Origin: Luteimonas padinae
GTDB taxonomy: Bacteria; Pseudomonadota; Gammaproteobacteria; Xanthomonadales; Xanthomonadaceae
Direction: 5' to 3'
Assembly (NCBI RefSeq): GCF_014652935.1
Contig: NZ_BMZT01000012.1
Coordinates: forward strand, 1 to 64,000
DNA: 64,000 bases
Part shown: piece by piece, positions 17,742-28,945 of the stretch
Layout of the letters: each line of letters starts with the position of its first letter
Position numbering within the stretch: position 1 is the first letter of the stretch
The notes under the pieces: model-generated
What the model saw: the letters and a program-made list of their open reading frames with translations, nothing else
The model's database searches: none
What the model was told of the DNA's origin: nothing
Position numbers and translations under genes: made by a program

Positions 17742-19730
17742 ATGCTGCGCGCACTGGCACTGGCGGCGGGCCTGCTGGCGCTCAGCGGCTGCGCGGTCCT
17801 GAAGGAATTCGCGCCGCGCGTGGAAGCCGAGCCGCTGGGCCCGGGTGAGTACATCGCCCTCAAGCGCAGCGACATCCTGACCACCGACGAGCTCAGCCCC
17901 GCGACCCAGGCGACCCTGCGCGTGGCCGGACTCGACGAGGGCGCCTGCCTGGCGCCGCCGACGCCCGACTGCGTGGCCGCGCTGGCCGCGGCGCAGGGCC
18001 TCGGCGACGAGCGCCGGCTGGCGGCGCTGGCCGAGCTGTGGACGCAGCAGGCGATCGCGCTGACGCCTGAGGGTTCGGTGCCCGCCGCCGACGCCCAGAT
18101 CGACGCCTGGCTGGAAGCCGCGCGCCACGCCTACGCCTATCTGTTCTTCAGCGAGCGCGCGCCCGGCGAACGCGCGTTCGAGGACCGGCAGACCCAGGTA
18201 CGCGACTACTACAACTACGCCGTGCAGCAGGCGGCTTCGGGCCTGTTCCAGCGCTGGCAGGACCAGGCCGGGCACGGTGCCGGAACCACGGCCGCGCCCG
18301 GCGACGCCCTTTCGATCGCCGGCTGGACCATCACCAGCGACATGTCCGGCGTGCGCATGCCCGAAGGCGTGGTGCTGCCGCGGGAACTGGTGCCGGCCTC
18401 CTCGATCTCCTTCGCGGGCCTGCGCAGCATCTACCGGCGCGACGGCTTCGGCGCGGAGGTGGTCGCGGTGATGGGCGACGATCCGGTGACCACCGCGGCG
18501 GCGGCGCCATCACGGGCAGTGGAAGACCGGGACGATGACCGCGACGACCGGCAGGACCGCCGGCGTGCCGGTCGTTCCCGTCCCTTCAGCGAGATGCCCT
18601 CGCCGACGCTGACGCTGCTGATCCGCTTCCCCGGCGAGGACCTCGCCGGCGTGCTGGCGACGCGGGAACTGCTGATCAGCGCGCACGATCCCTACGTCGA
18701 CGACGCCATCGAGCTGCATGGCTTGCACGTGCCGCTGTCGGCCAACTACAGCGCCGGGTACGGCCTGTGGCTGGCGCGCTCGGGCTTCAACCGGCAGTCG
18801 CTGCAAACTCTGTTCGGCCGGGAAGAGGGCATCACCCGGCCGCACCTGTACATGATGCAGCCCTACGATCCCGACCGCCGCATCCTGCTGATGATCCACG
18901 GCCTGGCCAGCAGTCCCGAGGCCTGGGTGAACGTCGCCAACGAAGTGCTGGGCGACGAGGTGCTGCGCCGCGAGTTCCAGATCTGGCAGGTCTACTACCC
19001 GACCAACATGCCGCTGGTCCTGAACCAGTCCGCGATCCGCCGCATCATCGTCACCGCGATGGAGAACTTCGATCCCGACGGCCGCGCGCGCGCGTCGCGG
19101 GAGACGGTGCTGATCGGCCACAGCATGGGCGGCGTGCTGTCGCGGCTGCTGGTCTCGTCCGCCGATGACCAGCTGTGGACCTGGATGCGGGAGAACTACG
19201 AGCTCGACGATGGCCGCCTGGAGCGCGCCGGCCCGAGGCTGGACCGGATGCTGCGCTTCGAGCCGCTGCCCGGCGTGGACCGCGCGGTGTTCATCGCATC
19301 GCCGCATCGCGGCACGGCGGTGGCGGGGAACGGGCTCGGTCGCTTCCTCGGCAGGCTGGTGCGCCTGCCGCTGACGGTGCTGGAGGAGGTCGGCGAGCTG
19401 TTCGTGGGTGACGACGACGGCAGCGAGCCGGTCGCGCTCCCCAACAGCATCGACAACCTGGGCCAGGACGATCCCTTCGTGCGCGCCGCGGCCGACCTGC
19501 CGATCTCGCCGCGCGTGCGCTACCACAGCATCATCGCGCGCACCGATCCGGACGTGCCGCTCGAGCAGTCCGACGACGGGCTGGTGCCCTACTCCAGCGC
19601 ACACCTGCCGGGCGCGCTGTCGGAGAAGGTCATCACCGGCGGACACAGCGTGCAGGAGACCCCGCAGGCGATCCTCGAGATCCGGCGGATCCTGCATCGC
19701 GACATCGCCGAGCGGCCGCCGCGGCCGTGA
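17742..19730 (+). CDS. Alpha/beta-hydrolase lipoprotein (esterase/lipase-like)
   Basis: A 662-residue predicted outer- or inner-membrane lipoprotein: MLRALALAAGLLALSGC is a type II signal with lipobox LSGC. The first ~380 residues are family-specific and contain an Arg/Asp-rich insert (EDRDDDRDDRQDRRR). The C-terminal half is an alpha/beta hydrolase with the oxyanion region LLMIHGLASSPEAW (about 383-397), nucleophile Ser in GHSMGG (about 460), and a late His in GGHSVQETP (about 633). Substrate is unknown; acyl esters or phospholipids are plausible. The GTG of the DNA glycosylase gene overlaps its stop, so they are coupled. Alternative start 17664 adds 26 residues ahead of the signal peptide. 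Confidence 0.8.
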   Translation: MLRALALAAGLLALSGCAVLKEFAPRVEAEPLGPGEYIALKRSDILTTDELSPATQATLRVAGLDEGACLAPPTPDCVAALAAAQGLGDERRLAALAELWTQQAIALTPEGSVPAADAQIDAWLEAARHAYAYLFFSERAPGERAFEDRQTQVRDYYNYAVQQAASGLFQRWQDQAGHGAGTTAAPGDALSIAGWTITSDMSGVRMPEGVVLPRELVPASSISFAGLRSIYRRDGFGAEVVAVMGDDPVTTAAAAPSRAVEDRDDDRDDRQDRRRAGRSRPFSEMPSPTLTLLIRFPGEDLAGVLATRELLISAHDPYVDDAIELHGLHVPLSANYSAGYGLWLARSGFNRQSLQTLFGREEGITRPHLYMMQPYDPDRRILLMIHGLASSPEAWVNVANEVLGDEVLRREFQIWQVYYPTNMPLVLNQSAIRRIIVTAMENFDPDGRARASRETVLIGHSMGGVLSRLLVSSADDQLWTWMRENYELDDGRLERAGPRLDRMLRFEPLPGVDRAVFIASPHRGTAVAGNGLGRFLGRLVRLPLTVLEEVGELFVGDDDGSEPVALPNSIDNLGQDDPFVRAAADLPISPRVRYHSIIARTDPDVPLEQSDDGLVPYSSAHLPGALSEKVITGGHSVQETPQAILEIRRILHRDIAERPPRP

Positions 19731-20374
19731 GCGCGCCCGCGACCACCGCCGCCTGGCCTGCGCTGCCCCGGGACTTCTACCTGCGCCACCCGGTGGACGT
19801 GGCCCCGGACCTGCTGAACAAGCTGCTGGTGCGCGCGGACGGGCGCATCGGCCGCATCGTCGAGGTCGAGGCCTACGCCGGCCGCGAGGATCCCGCCGCG
19901 CACTCCCACCGCGGCCGCACCGCGCGCAATGCCACCATGTTCGGCCCCGGCGGGCACCTGTATGTCTACTTCACCTATGGCATGCACTGGTGCGGCAACG
20001 CCGTCTGCGGCCCCGAGGGCGAGGGCTGGGGCGTGCTGCTGCGTGCGATGGAGCCGGTCGACGGCTTGGACACGATGCGCCAGGCGCGCGGGCTGCCGGC
20101 AAAGAAGGACCGTGACCTCGCCTCCGGGCCCGGCCGCCTGGGCCAGGCCATGGACCTGACGCGGGAGCTGGACGGCGCCGACCTGGTCCGGCCGGACCGC
20201 GGCATCTGGATCGCGTCCGACGGCATGCCGCCTCCGGACGCGCCGGCCGTCGGTCCGCGGGTGGGCATCCGCCACGCCGTCGAACTGCCCTGGCGCTGGC
20301 ATGTGCCGGGGCACGCGCACGTCTCGCGGACGCGCGCGGGCGTACCGCCGCCCCGGAAAACGAAAAACCCCTGA
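19727..20374 (+). CDS. 3-methyladenine DNA glycosylase (AAG/MPG family)
   Basis: A 215-residue base-excision repair enzyme that removes alkylated purines. Seen: the family core RIVEVEAYAGREDPAAHS with the catalytic Glu, TARNATMFGPGGHLYVYFTYGMHWC, and ASGPGRLGQAM. The C-terminus ends in a basic tail (PPPRKTKNP). GTG start overlaps the preceding stop by 4 bases. Its last codons lie over the minus-strand terminator of tRNA-Val. Confidence 0.93.
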   Translation: MSAPATTAAWPALPRDFYLRHPVDVAPDLLNKLLVRADGRIGRIVEVEAYAGREDPAAHSHRGRTARNATMFGPGGHLYVYFTYGMHWCGNAVCGPEGEGWGVLLRAMEPVDGLDTMRQARGLPAKKDRDLASGPGRLGQAMDLTRELDGADLVRPDRGIWIASDGMPPPDAPAVGPRVGIRHAVELPWRWHVPGHAHVSRTRAGVPPPRKTKNP

Positions 20375-20389
20375 CCGGGGCCAGGGGTT
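20357..20389 (-). terminator. Intrinsic terminator of tRNA-Val
   Basis: On the minus strand, stem AACCCCTG / CAGGGGTT (8 bp) with an 8-base loop, then TTTTTCGTTTT. It lies just after the tRNA and overlaps the end of the convergent glycosylase gene. Confidence 0.8.
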
Positions 20390-20421
20390 CACGGGGTCCT
20401 TCGGGTCCACGCCTGCCGGCG

Positions 20422-20496
20422 TGGTGGGCGGTACAGGGTTCGAACCTGTGACCCCTACCATGTCAAGGTAGTGCTCTACCGCTGAGCTAACCGCCC
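20422..20496 (-). tRNA. tRNA-Val (anticodon GAC)
   Basis: 75 bases including the encoded CCA. Acceptor GGGCGGT pairs with ACCGCCC, D loop AGCTCAGCGGTAGAGC, anticodon arm CTACC-TTGACAT-GGTAG with anticodon GAC, and T arm ACAGG-TTCGAAC-CCTGT. Followed by an intrinsic terminator on the same strand. Confidence 0.97.
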
Positions 20497-20540
20497 CGAG
20501 GGACGCGAATTCTAGCCGGTGGCCCGGCCCGCGGCAAGCC

Positions 20541-22577
<2,037 letters not shown>

Positions 22578-22753
22578 CGCGACATTGTAGGCGGGCCCGT
22601 GGCAAGGCCCGGCGAACACGGACCCCGACGCATGGCGATAGCCGGCGCACCCGCGGGTCCGACTCCGACGTCGTGGCGGCGGGCACCCCGATGGCGGGAG
22701 CCGGGCGAGGTTCGCAGCATGGTCGTCCCACCCGTTCCACGAAGGAGGCTGGC

Positions 22754-23293
22754 ATGGACGCCCGCACCGCCCCTGCACTGCAGCGCGGCTTCACCCTGAT
22801 CGAGACCCTGGTGGTCGTGGCCATCTTCGCGACCGGCCTCGGGCTGGGCCTTCCCGCGCTCGGGACGGTGGTCGAGCAGCACCGGCTCACCACCAGCATG
22901 CACCTGGTCTCCGCCGACATGGCCATGGCCCGCAGCGCCGCGATCACGCGGCGGGAGGCCGTCGTGGTCTGTCCCGGCTTGCCGGCGACCGGCTGCAGCG
23001 GCGACCGCGACTGGAGCCGGGGCTGGCTGGTATTCCGCGATCCCGACGGCAATCGCCAGCTCGACGCGCCCGACGACCTTCTGCGCGCCAGTACCGCCCC
23101 GGCCGAGGGCAGCAGCGGCCTCCGGCTCAGCTCAACGCGGAACGCGCTGCGCTACCAGCCCAGCGGACTGGCCGCGCACAGCAACCTGACCGTGAACGCC
23201 TGCGCGCACGGCCAACTGCGGGGGAAAGTCGTGGTGAACCGGCTGGGCCGGGTCCGCACCGAGCGCCCCGAGCGCGGCACGCCCTGCCCCTGA
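22754..23293 (+). CDS. GspH/FimT-family pseudopilin
   Basis: A 179-residue type IV pilin-like protein. Leader [12 protein letters not shown] is cut by prepilin peptidase before [18 protein letters not shown], with Glu at +5. The body has the GspH/FimT features: [24 protein letters not shown], and a cysteine pair. It is presumably a minor pilin that primes type IV pilus assembly. It stands alone, 5.5 kb from the main minor-pilin operon. AAGGAGG precedes the ATG by 6 bases. Confidence 0.85.
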   Translation: MDARTAPALQRGFTLIETLVVVAIFATGLGLGLPALGTVVEQHRLTTSMHLVSADMAMARSAAITRREAVVVCPGLPATGCSGDRDWSRGWLVFRDPDGNRQLDAPDDLLRASTAPAEGSSGLRLSSTRNALRYQPSGLAAHSNLTVNACAHGQLRGKVVVNRLGRVRTERPERGTPCP

Positions 23294-23354
23294 GCGGATT
23301 CCCCCCCATTTCGACCTTGACCACGGCGGCACAGGCACTAGAATGTGCGTCCCC

Positions 23355-23431
23355 GCCCGAATAGCTCAGCCGGTTAGAGCACTTGACTGTTAATCAGGGG
23401 GTCGTTGGTTCGAGTCCAACTTCGGGCGCCA
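23355..23431 (+). tRNA. tRNA-Asn (anticodon GTT)
   Basis: 77 bases including CCA. Acceptor GCCCGAA pairs with TTCGGGC, D arm AGCTCAGCCGGTTAGAGC, anticodon loop CTGTTAA with GTT, T loop TTCGAGT. Followed by a strong terminator. Confidence 0.97.
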
Positions 23432-23440
23432 GACACCAGG

Positions 23441-23472
23441 AAGGCCGCGAGCGATCGCGGCCTTTCTTTTTT
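23441..23472 (+). terminator. Intrinsic terminator of tRNA-Asn
   Basis: Perfect 10-base-pair stem AAGGCCGCGA / TCGCGGCCTT with loop GCGA, then TTCTTTTTT. One of the two clearest terminators in the window. Confidence 0.92.
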
Positions 23473-23549
23473 GGCGGGACGGGCCATCACGCCCCGTAAC
23501 AACACGGGCGCTACGGTTCAGGCCCCTTTCACTCAGGCCTCCAGTCCCG

Positions 23550-24935
23550 ATGTCGCGCCTGGTCATCGTCTCCAACCGCGTCGCGGCGCCGCAGCAGTCG
23601 CGCGCCGGCGGCCTGGTGGTCGCGCTTGACGCGGCCCTGCGCGACACCGGGGGCGTCTGGTTCGGCTGGAGCGGCAAGGCCACGCGCGACGGCACGCAAG
23701 CGGTGCAGCACGCGCGCGCGGGGAACGTCGAATACGTAACGATGGACCTCAGCGAGGCCGACGTGGCGGGCTACTACGACGGCTTTTCCAACCGCACGCT
23801 GTGGCCGGCGCTGCACTACCGCCTCGACCTGGTCGAGTACAGCCGCGAGACCCACGTCGTCTACCGCCAGGTCAACGCGCGCTTCGCCGAGCGCCTGGCC
23901 ACGCTGCTCAGGCCCGGCGACCGCGTGTGGATCCAGGACTACCACCTGCTGCCGCTGGCCGGCGAGCTGCGCGCGCGCGGCGTGGACAATCCGCTGGCGC
24001 TGTTCCTGCACGTGCCATTTCCGCCCTCCGACCTCGCGCGCGCGCTGCCCAACCACGCCAGCGTCTTCGGCGCGATGGCCGCCTACGACCTGGTCGGCTT
24101 CCAGACCCGCCGCGACTGCGAGAACTTCGACGCCTACCTGCGCGACGCCACCGACAGCGGCGAAATCGCGCTGCGCGCCGGCCGCCCGCCGCCGCTGACG
24201 CGCGCGTTCCCGATCAGCATCGACGCCGACGAGTTCGCGCAGGCGGCGCGGCGCGCGCGCGGCTCCGCCGGCGTGCGCGGGCTGCGCGACAGCCTGGGCG
24301 GCAGCGCGCTCGCCATCGGGGTCGACCGCCTGGACTATTCCAAGGGCCTGGTCGAGAAGTTCCAGGCCTTCGGCGAGTTCCTGCGCCGCCACTCCGGCAA
24401 TACCGGCGGACTGACCCTGCTGCAGGTCGCGCCGGTCTCGCGCGGCGGCGTACGCAGCTACCGCGAGCTGCGCCACGAGCTCGAGCGCATCGCCGGCCAT
24501 ATCAACGGCCGGCACGCCGACCCCCAGTGGACGCCGATCCGCTACGTCAATCGCAACCTTGGCCGGCAGACGCTCGCGGGCTACTACGGCGCCGCGCGCC
24601 TGGGCTTGGTCACGCCGCTGCGCGACGGCATGAACCTGGTGGCGAAGGAATACGTGGCCGCGCAGGACCCCGACGATCCCGGCGTGCTGCTGCTGTCGCG
24701 CTTCGCTGGCGCGGCCGACCAGCTCGGCGGCGCGATGCTGGTCAATCCCTACGATATCGGCGGCGTCGCCGACGCGATCGACGCCGCGCTGCGGCTCGGC
24801 GCCGACGAGCGCCGCGAGCGGCATGCCGAGTCGCTGCGTTCGCTCCGGGAGCAGGACATCCACTGGTGGACCGCCGCGTTCCTGGACGCGCTCGACGCAC
24901 GAGGGACATCACGCTCCCGCGCGACCACCGCTTAA
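23550..24935 (+). CDS. otsA: Alpha,alpha-trehalose-6-phosphate synthase (GT20)
   Basis: A 461-residue glycosyltransferase making trehalose-6-phosphate from glucose-6-phosphate and a nucleotide glucose. Seen: SNRVAAPQQSRAGGL at the N-terminus, the WIQDYHLLPLA block, LFLHVPFPPSDLARALP, the sugar-nucleotide region GVDRLDYSKGLVEK, and PLRDGMNLVAKEYVA near the C-terminus. Length is right for OtsA. The phosphatase partner otsB is not adjacent, unlike in E. coli; it must be elsewhere if the pathway is complete. Two small hypothetical genes follow on the same strand. Confidence 0.96.
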   Translation: MSRLVIVSNRVAAPQQSRAGGLVVALDAALRDTGGVWFGWSGKATRDGTQAVQHARAGNVEYVTMDLSEADVAGYYDGFSNRTLWPALHYRLDLVEYSRETHVVYRQVNARFAERLATLLRPGDRVWIQDYHLLPLAGELRARGVDNPLALFLHVPFPPSDLARALPNHASVFGAMAAYDLVGFQTRRDCENFDAYLRDATDSGEIALRAGRPPPLTRAFPISIDADEFAQAARRARGSAGVRGLRDSLGGSALAIGVDRLDYSKGLVEKFQAFGEFLRRHSGNTGGLTLLQVAPVSRGGVRSYRELRHELERIAGHINGRHADPQWTPIRYVNRNLGRQTLAGYYGAARLGLVTPLRDGMNLVAKEYVAAQDPDDPGVLLLSRFAGAADQLGGAMLVNPYDIGGVADAIDAALRLGADERRERHAESLRSLREQDIHWWTAAFLDALDARGTSRSRATTA

Positions 24936-24974
24936 CTACCCGCGGGCTATCGTCTGCACGAAGAGGAGCACCAC

Positions 24975-25247
24975 ATGCAACCCCGCGACGAAGAAGAACT
25001 TGCGCGCACGCGCGAACGCTCCGGCGGCGATCCGGCATCGGGCAGTTCTGCATCCGACCATGGCGGCTACGCCGAACGCGGTCCGGGCCGGGGCGACCAC
25101 CCGGGACGCGGCCGTGGCGAAAGCCGCGATCCGCAGGCGTCCGACGAGGGCGAACACGCCGAACGCGCGCGCTGGCGCGAGGACGATCCGGACGAAACGA
25201 GCGACCGCTGGGAGGACGATGACGGCGATGCTCCCCCGGCCGCCTAA
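24975..25247 (+). CDS. Disordered charged small protein, unknown
   Basis: A 90-residue protein made almost wholly of Gly, Asp, Glu, Arg, His and Pro, with repeated RGE/RGD-like units and no hydrophobic core. GAGGAG precedes the ATG by 7 bases, which supports translation. It is likely intrinsically disordered, possibly stress-linked since it follows otsA by 39 bases; that is inference. No family recognised. Confidence 0.5.
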   Translation: MQPRDEEELARTRERSGGDPASGSSASDHGGYAERGPGRGDHPGRGRGESRDPQASDEGEHAERARWREDDPDETSDRWEDDDGDAPPAA

Positions 25248-25260
25248 CCCGCCATCCAAC

Positions 25261-25518
25261 ATGCACGCCATCGAACTCATGAACCGCCTGCACGCGCTGG
25301 ACGCGGCGCTGGCGACCTGCCAGCGCCAGGCGATCACGGTCGACGAGCTGCGCCGCGTGTGGGAGCTGCACTCCGCCGGACTCGAGCGCCTCGGCGGGCA
25401 CGACGGCGAATGGGTGGACGTCCTGCTGCGCCGCATGGCTGCGCGCCATGGCATCGCAGGACTCGTGACGTTCCTGCCCGAGCCCGTGGATCCGGAGGAC
25501 GGCGCGCCCCGGGACTGA
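25261..25518 (+). CDS. Small hypothetical protein
   Basis: An 85-residue, mostly helical soluble protein (MHAIELMNRLHALDAALA, then DELRRVWELHSAGLERLG). It follows the disordered gene by 13 bases on the same strand. Codon use matches the neighbours. The longer frame to the left overlaps otsA and is not coding. No family recognised. Confidence 0.55.
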   Translation: MHAIELMNRLHALDAALATCQRQAITVDELRRVWELHSAGLERLGGHDGEWVDVLLRRMAARHGIAGLVTFLPEPVDPEDGAPRD

Positions 25519-25637
25519 GCACGGGGACCAGTTCATCCGCCCGGCTGGCGTGCGATCCGCCGAAACGCGGGCAAGCGCACGCGGTGCGCTGACGGCTTCC
25601 CGCCGCCATTACCCCGCGCAGTACGATCGCCCGCGGT

Positions 25638-26201
25638 TCAGCGCGGATCCGGCAGCGGCTGGCCGTCCAGCCCCACCAGCGACCACTTGCCCCACTGGTC
25701 CTCCACTCCCGCGCCCGCGGTGCGGTTGGCACCGGCATCGCCCGCATAGCGGTAAAGCGGCTGGCCGCCATAGGTGACATGGATGCGGCCGTCGCGCTCG
25801 AGCGTGCCGATCCTGGAGGCCTCCACGCCCGCCCCCGCGGTGGGCTGCGAGTTGTGCGCCAGGACCGGCGGCCATGCGTCCTGGCAGGCCTCGTCGCACT
25901 TGCTGCCATCGTCGTTCCCGGCCAGCACGTAGACCGAACTGCCCGCCCCGTCCACCAGGTGCGACGACGGCGTGCCCGACATCGCCAGCGACGCGTTCGC
26001 GCTGCCACCGCCCTGCGGGATGACCGCCGGGTCCGCCGGCGTCTGCTGCGATGGCAGCGTCGCCGACTGCGCCTCGTCGCGGCCGGCATCGGCTTGGCTG
26101 CGCGCCTCGCCGGCGTCGGTGCGACGGTCGCTGTGGTCGCAGGCGGCCAGCACGAGCACCGCCGAACAGGCGAGCGCGATCGTCGGGATCGGAAGCTTCA
26201 T
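25638..26201 (-). CDS. Lipoprotein with COG4315-type repeats
   Basis: A 187-residue lipoprotein: signal peptide with lipobox LAAC (cysteine at residue 21), then a Ser/Ala/Gln-rich linker. The C-terminal ~100 residues hold two repeats of the secreted-lipoprotein type, around YVLAGNDDGSKCDEACQDAW and GQPLYRYAGDAGANRTAG, with W-C/C pairs. Proteins of this COG4315 group are periplasmic, of unknown function. Start at 26201 gives the cleanest signal peptide. Confidence 0.75.
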   Translation of the reverse strand: MKLPIPTIALACSAVLVLAACDHSDRRTDAGEARSQADAGRDEAQSATLPSQQTPADPAVIPQGGGSANASLAMSGTPSSHLVDGAGSSVYVLAGNDDGSKCDEACQDAWPPVLAHNSQPTAGAGVEASRIGTLERDGRIHVTYGGQPLYRYAGDAGANRTAGAGVEDQWGKWSLVGLDGQPLPDPR

Positions 26202-26331
26202 GGCCGTGGCTCCGTGGGGTGATCGTCGGACCGTACGGCGGGGATCGTAGGAGGTGCGTGACGGCGGAGATGCGCTTCCCTCAGGCCGCCTTGACGCCAG
26301 CCCCGATACCTTGGCCTGAACAGGAGGGCCC

Positions 26332-28023
26332 ATGGCCGGAAACAGCAGCATGGCGCGCAGCGCCCAGATTCTCCGGTTCGTGCTCAGGCACCGGGCCGTC
26401 GGCGTGTTCGCCGATCCTTCGACCGACGTGGCGGCGCTGGAAGACGAGTTCGGCGCGCAGGCGCCCGCGGACGGGCACGGGCCCGAGGCCTTCGTGCGCG
26501 ACCTCGAAGCACTCGGTCCGACCTTCATCAAGCTGGGCCAGTCGCTGTCCACGCGCGCGGACATGGTGCCCGCGCCCTACCTCGTCGCGCTGGAACGGAT
26601 GCAGGACGACGTGCTGCCCGTGTCCGCGGACGACATCCGCGGCATCGTCGAAGCCGAACTGGGCGTGCGACTGGGCAAGCTCTTCCGCGAATTCGACGAC
26701 GTGCCGCTGGGCTCCGCCTCGCTGGCCCAGGTGCATCGCGCAGTCCTCAACGACGGTCGCGAAGTGGCGGTCAAGGTGCAGCGCCCCGGCGTCGACGCCG
26801 AAGTGGTGACCGACCTCGACACCCTGGCCGGCATCGCCCGGCGCGTGGACAGCGCAACCGGCGTCGGCCGCCGCCTGCGCTTCTCCGAATGGGTACACGA
26901 ATTCCGCAAATCCCTGATGGCCGAGCTCGACTACCGCCTCGAGGCCGACAACCTCGAACGCTTCGGCGAACGCCTGGCCGGCTATCCCGAGCTCCTGGTG
27001 CCCGCCCCGCTACGCGATCTCTGCACCCGGCGCGTGCTGACCATGGACCTGGTGCGCGGCACCAAGGTCACCGCGCTGGGCGGGCTGCGCAGGACCGAAC
27101 AGGACTACGAACCGCTCGCCGCCGCCCTCATGCGCGGCTACCTGGACCAGGTGTTCGTGCACGGCGAGATCCACGCCGACCCGCATCCCGGCAACATGCT
27201 GGTGACCGACGACGAGCGCCTGGCGATCTTCGACCTCGGCATGGTGGCGCACGTGCCGCCGCGCCAGCGCGAGCACCTGCTGAAGCTGCTGCTCGCCGCC
27301 GTCGACGGACGCGGCGAGGAGGTCGCCGGCGAGACCATCGCCATGTCCGTGCAGCTCGAGGACTTCGACGAAGTGCGTTACGTGCGCGAAGTCGGCCACC
27401 TCGTGGCGCGCTACGCAGCCCATGGCGGCTCGCAGGCCCTGTCCGAGGGCCGCCTGATGATGGAGCTGGCCCGCATGGGCGTCGCCTGCGGCCTGCGCTC
27501 GCCGCCCGAGATGCAGATGCTGGGCAAGACCCTGCTCAACCTCGAAGGCGTGAGCCGCGCGCTGGAGCCGGAGCTGGACGTGAAGCGCGTCGTCGACGGC
27601 CACCTGCAGTCGCTGATGCGGCAGCGCATGCGCCAGGCGTTCTCGCCGTCCCGCCTGGCCGGCGACGCGATGGAGCTGCAGGCGCTGCTGCAGGAGGCGC
27701 CGCGCAAGGTGTCCACGATCCTGTCGCTGCTGTCGGAGAACAAGCTGAAGGTGAACGTTGGCGGATTGCAGGAGTCAAGGCTGACCGAGAACCTGCAGAA
27801 GATCGCGAACCGTGTGGCCGCGGGCGTGATCGTGGCGTCGCTGATCCTGGCGAGCGCGATGCTGATGCGCGGGGACGTGGCGGGGCCGAAGCTGTTCGGC
27901 TATCCGGCGGTGGCGATGGTGATGTTCCTGCTGGCGTCGGCGTTGGGGTTCGGGATTGTGCTGAGTGTGCTGATCAGTGATCGGCGGCCGAAGGTGCGGG
28001 AAGAGAGGAGTCCGAGGGCTTGA
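26332..28023 (+). CDS. UbiB/AarF (ABC1) family atypical kinase
   Basis: A 563-residue protein of the UbiB family, needed for ubiquinone biosynthesis or lipid/quinone handling in related bacteria. Seen: the diagnostic KxGQ motif in FIKLGQSLSTRADM (about 64-77), the Ala-rich loop GSASLAQVH, HADPHPGN (about 281-288) and DLGM as the metal site. Two C-terminal membrane helices anchor it (VIVASLILASAMLM and AVAMVMFLLASALGFG). The E. coli UbiB layout is the same. The gene is not next to ubiE/ubiJ, so a paralogue of UbiB is possible. Confidence 0.9.
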   Translation: MAGNSSMARSAQILRFVLRHRAVGVFADPSTDVAALEDEFGAQAPADGHGPEAFVRDLEALGPTFIKLGQSLSTRADMVPAPYLVALERMQDDVLPVSADDIRGIVEAELGVRLGKLFREFDDVPLGSASLAQVHRAVLNDGREVAVKVQRPGVDAEVVTDLDTLAGIARRVDSATGVGRRLRFSEWVHEFRKSLMAELDYRLEADNLERFGERLAGYPELLVPAPLRDLCTRRVLTMDLVRGTKVTALGGLRRTEQDYEPLAAALMRGYLDQVFVHGEIHADPHPGNMLVTDDERLAIFDLGMVAHVPPRQREHLLKLLLAAVDGRGEEVAGETIAMSVQLEDFDEVRYVREVGHLVARYAAHGGSQALSEGRLMMELARMGVACGLRSPPEMQMLGKTLLNLEGVSRALEPELDVKRVVDGHLQSLMRQRMRQAFSPSRLAGDAMELQALLQEAPRKVSTILSLLSENKLKVNVGGLQESRLTENLQKIANRVAAGVIVASLILASAMLMRGDVAGPKLFGYPAVAMVMFLLASALGFGIVLSVLISDRRPKVREERSPRA

Positions 28024-28089
28024 CCCGGCGGAACGCCGAATCACGAGCACCTTGTTAGGTCGCTCCCCGTTGTATTCGCGGCACCCGGT

Positions 28090-28212
28090 TTAGACGAGTG
28101 TCCTGGCGTGCAGCAGGTTGGTAAACATTTGCTCGTTGAGGCATTCGTCGCGAGAGCGGCCGCTGGGGCCCTCGACGTTGGTGTTCTGGTTGCCCTTATC
28201 CGGCTCTAAAAT
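28090..28212 (-). pseudogene. IS3-family transposase (OrfB) C-terminal remnant
   Basis: On the minus strand one frame reads ILEPDKGNQNTNVEG, RDECLNEQMFTNLLHARTLV and a stop. This is recognisable as the end of an IS3-family integrase core (compare GKPxQNAxxESFNGxxRDECLNExxFxSLxxAR). A stop precedes it, no start exists and no inverted repeats are seen, so it is a decayed fragment. It lies between the UbiB gene and the pilin island. Nothing else is recognisable in 28024-28256. Confidence 0.75.
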
Positions 28213-28256
28213 TCACAGCGCGACGCCACAGTCATACATCCTGCCAGAGCACAGCC

Positions 28257-28799
28257 CTATCGCCGACGCGCTACTTCGCAGACCACATTGGCAGCCGATC
28301 CGGCGTCACGCTGCTGGATCCGGCCGGAATTGGCTACGACCAGTGCCCGGGCGCGCCCTTCCCCTCGTCCATCGCAGAGAGTCAACGTCACGTTCGAGCC
28401 GGCCAGGCTGCCATTGGACTGTACCGTCAGCCGAGTTCGCCCTGCCGTAGCGGTCAGACCGACGCCCGATGACAGCGGTCCGCGTTCGAAGATGATCGGC
28501 TCGCTGGCGTCCCGAACGCGGTTACCGTTGACATCGGGGAACGCGATCCATCCTTCGCTCCAATCGATGCCCCCTTGGCAGCCCGCTACCCCACCCGGAC
28601 AGATGACGACCTCGGTCGACGTAACGACCGCCATCCGTGTAGAAGCCATCAGCGTCTCGTAAACGGATTCGAGGGCATTGCTCGCCCGTGTGGCATGCAC
28701 GACGTTCATAGTCGCAGGTAGTGCGATCAGGGCCAGAACACCCACAATCGCCATCGCCACAACCAGCTCGATTAGGCCCAATCCTCCGTTCTTAGTCAT
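28257..28799 (-). CDS. GspH/FimT-family pseudopilin (distal end of pilin operon)
   Basis: A 180-residue minor pilin-like protein. Leader MTKNGG, cleavage before LGLIELVVAMAIVGVLALIA with Glu at +5. The body contains NALESVYETLMASTRMAVVTS, VVICPGG and a cysteine pair near the end, as in GspH/FimT. GGGAG precedes the ATG at 28799 by 6 bases; the in-frame start 12 codons upstream is less likely. It closes the minor-pilin cluster, separated from pilE by about 150 bases that show no clear signal. Confidence 0.85.
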   Translation of the reverse strand: MTKNGGLGLIELVVAMAIVGVLALIALPATMNVVHATRASNALESVYETLMASTRMAVVTSTEVVICPGGVAGCQGGIDWSEGWIAFPDVNGNRVRDASEPIIFERGPLSSGVGLTATAGRTRLTVQSNGSLAGSNVTLTLCDGRGEGRARALVVANSGRIQQRDAGSAANVVCEVARRR

Positions 28800-28945
28800 G
28801 CCCGTCTCCCGGCCGTCGTGAATCGAAATTTTCACGACGACACCAGCAGCAGGACATCAGAAGAAGCGGACTGTCTCCTCGGATAGCAACATGCCGGCCT
28901 GTCGGTATTCCCGCGCCCGGCCTACGACGAGGGACCGGTGGTACG

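Noticed and set aside
28090..28212. Intact insertion sequence beside the pilin operon
   Set aside because: Only about 40 codons of the transposase end remain, with stops and no inverted repeats or target duplication seen.
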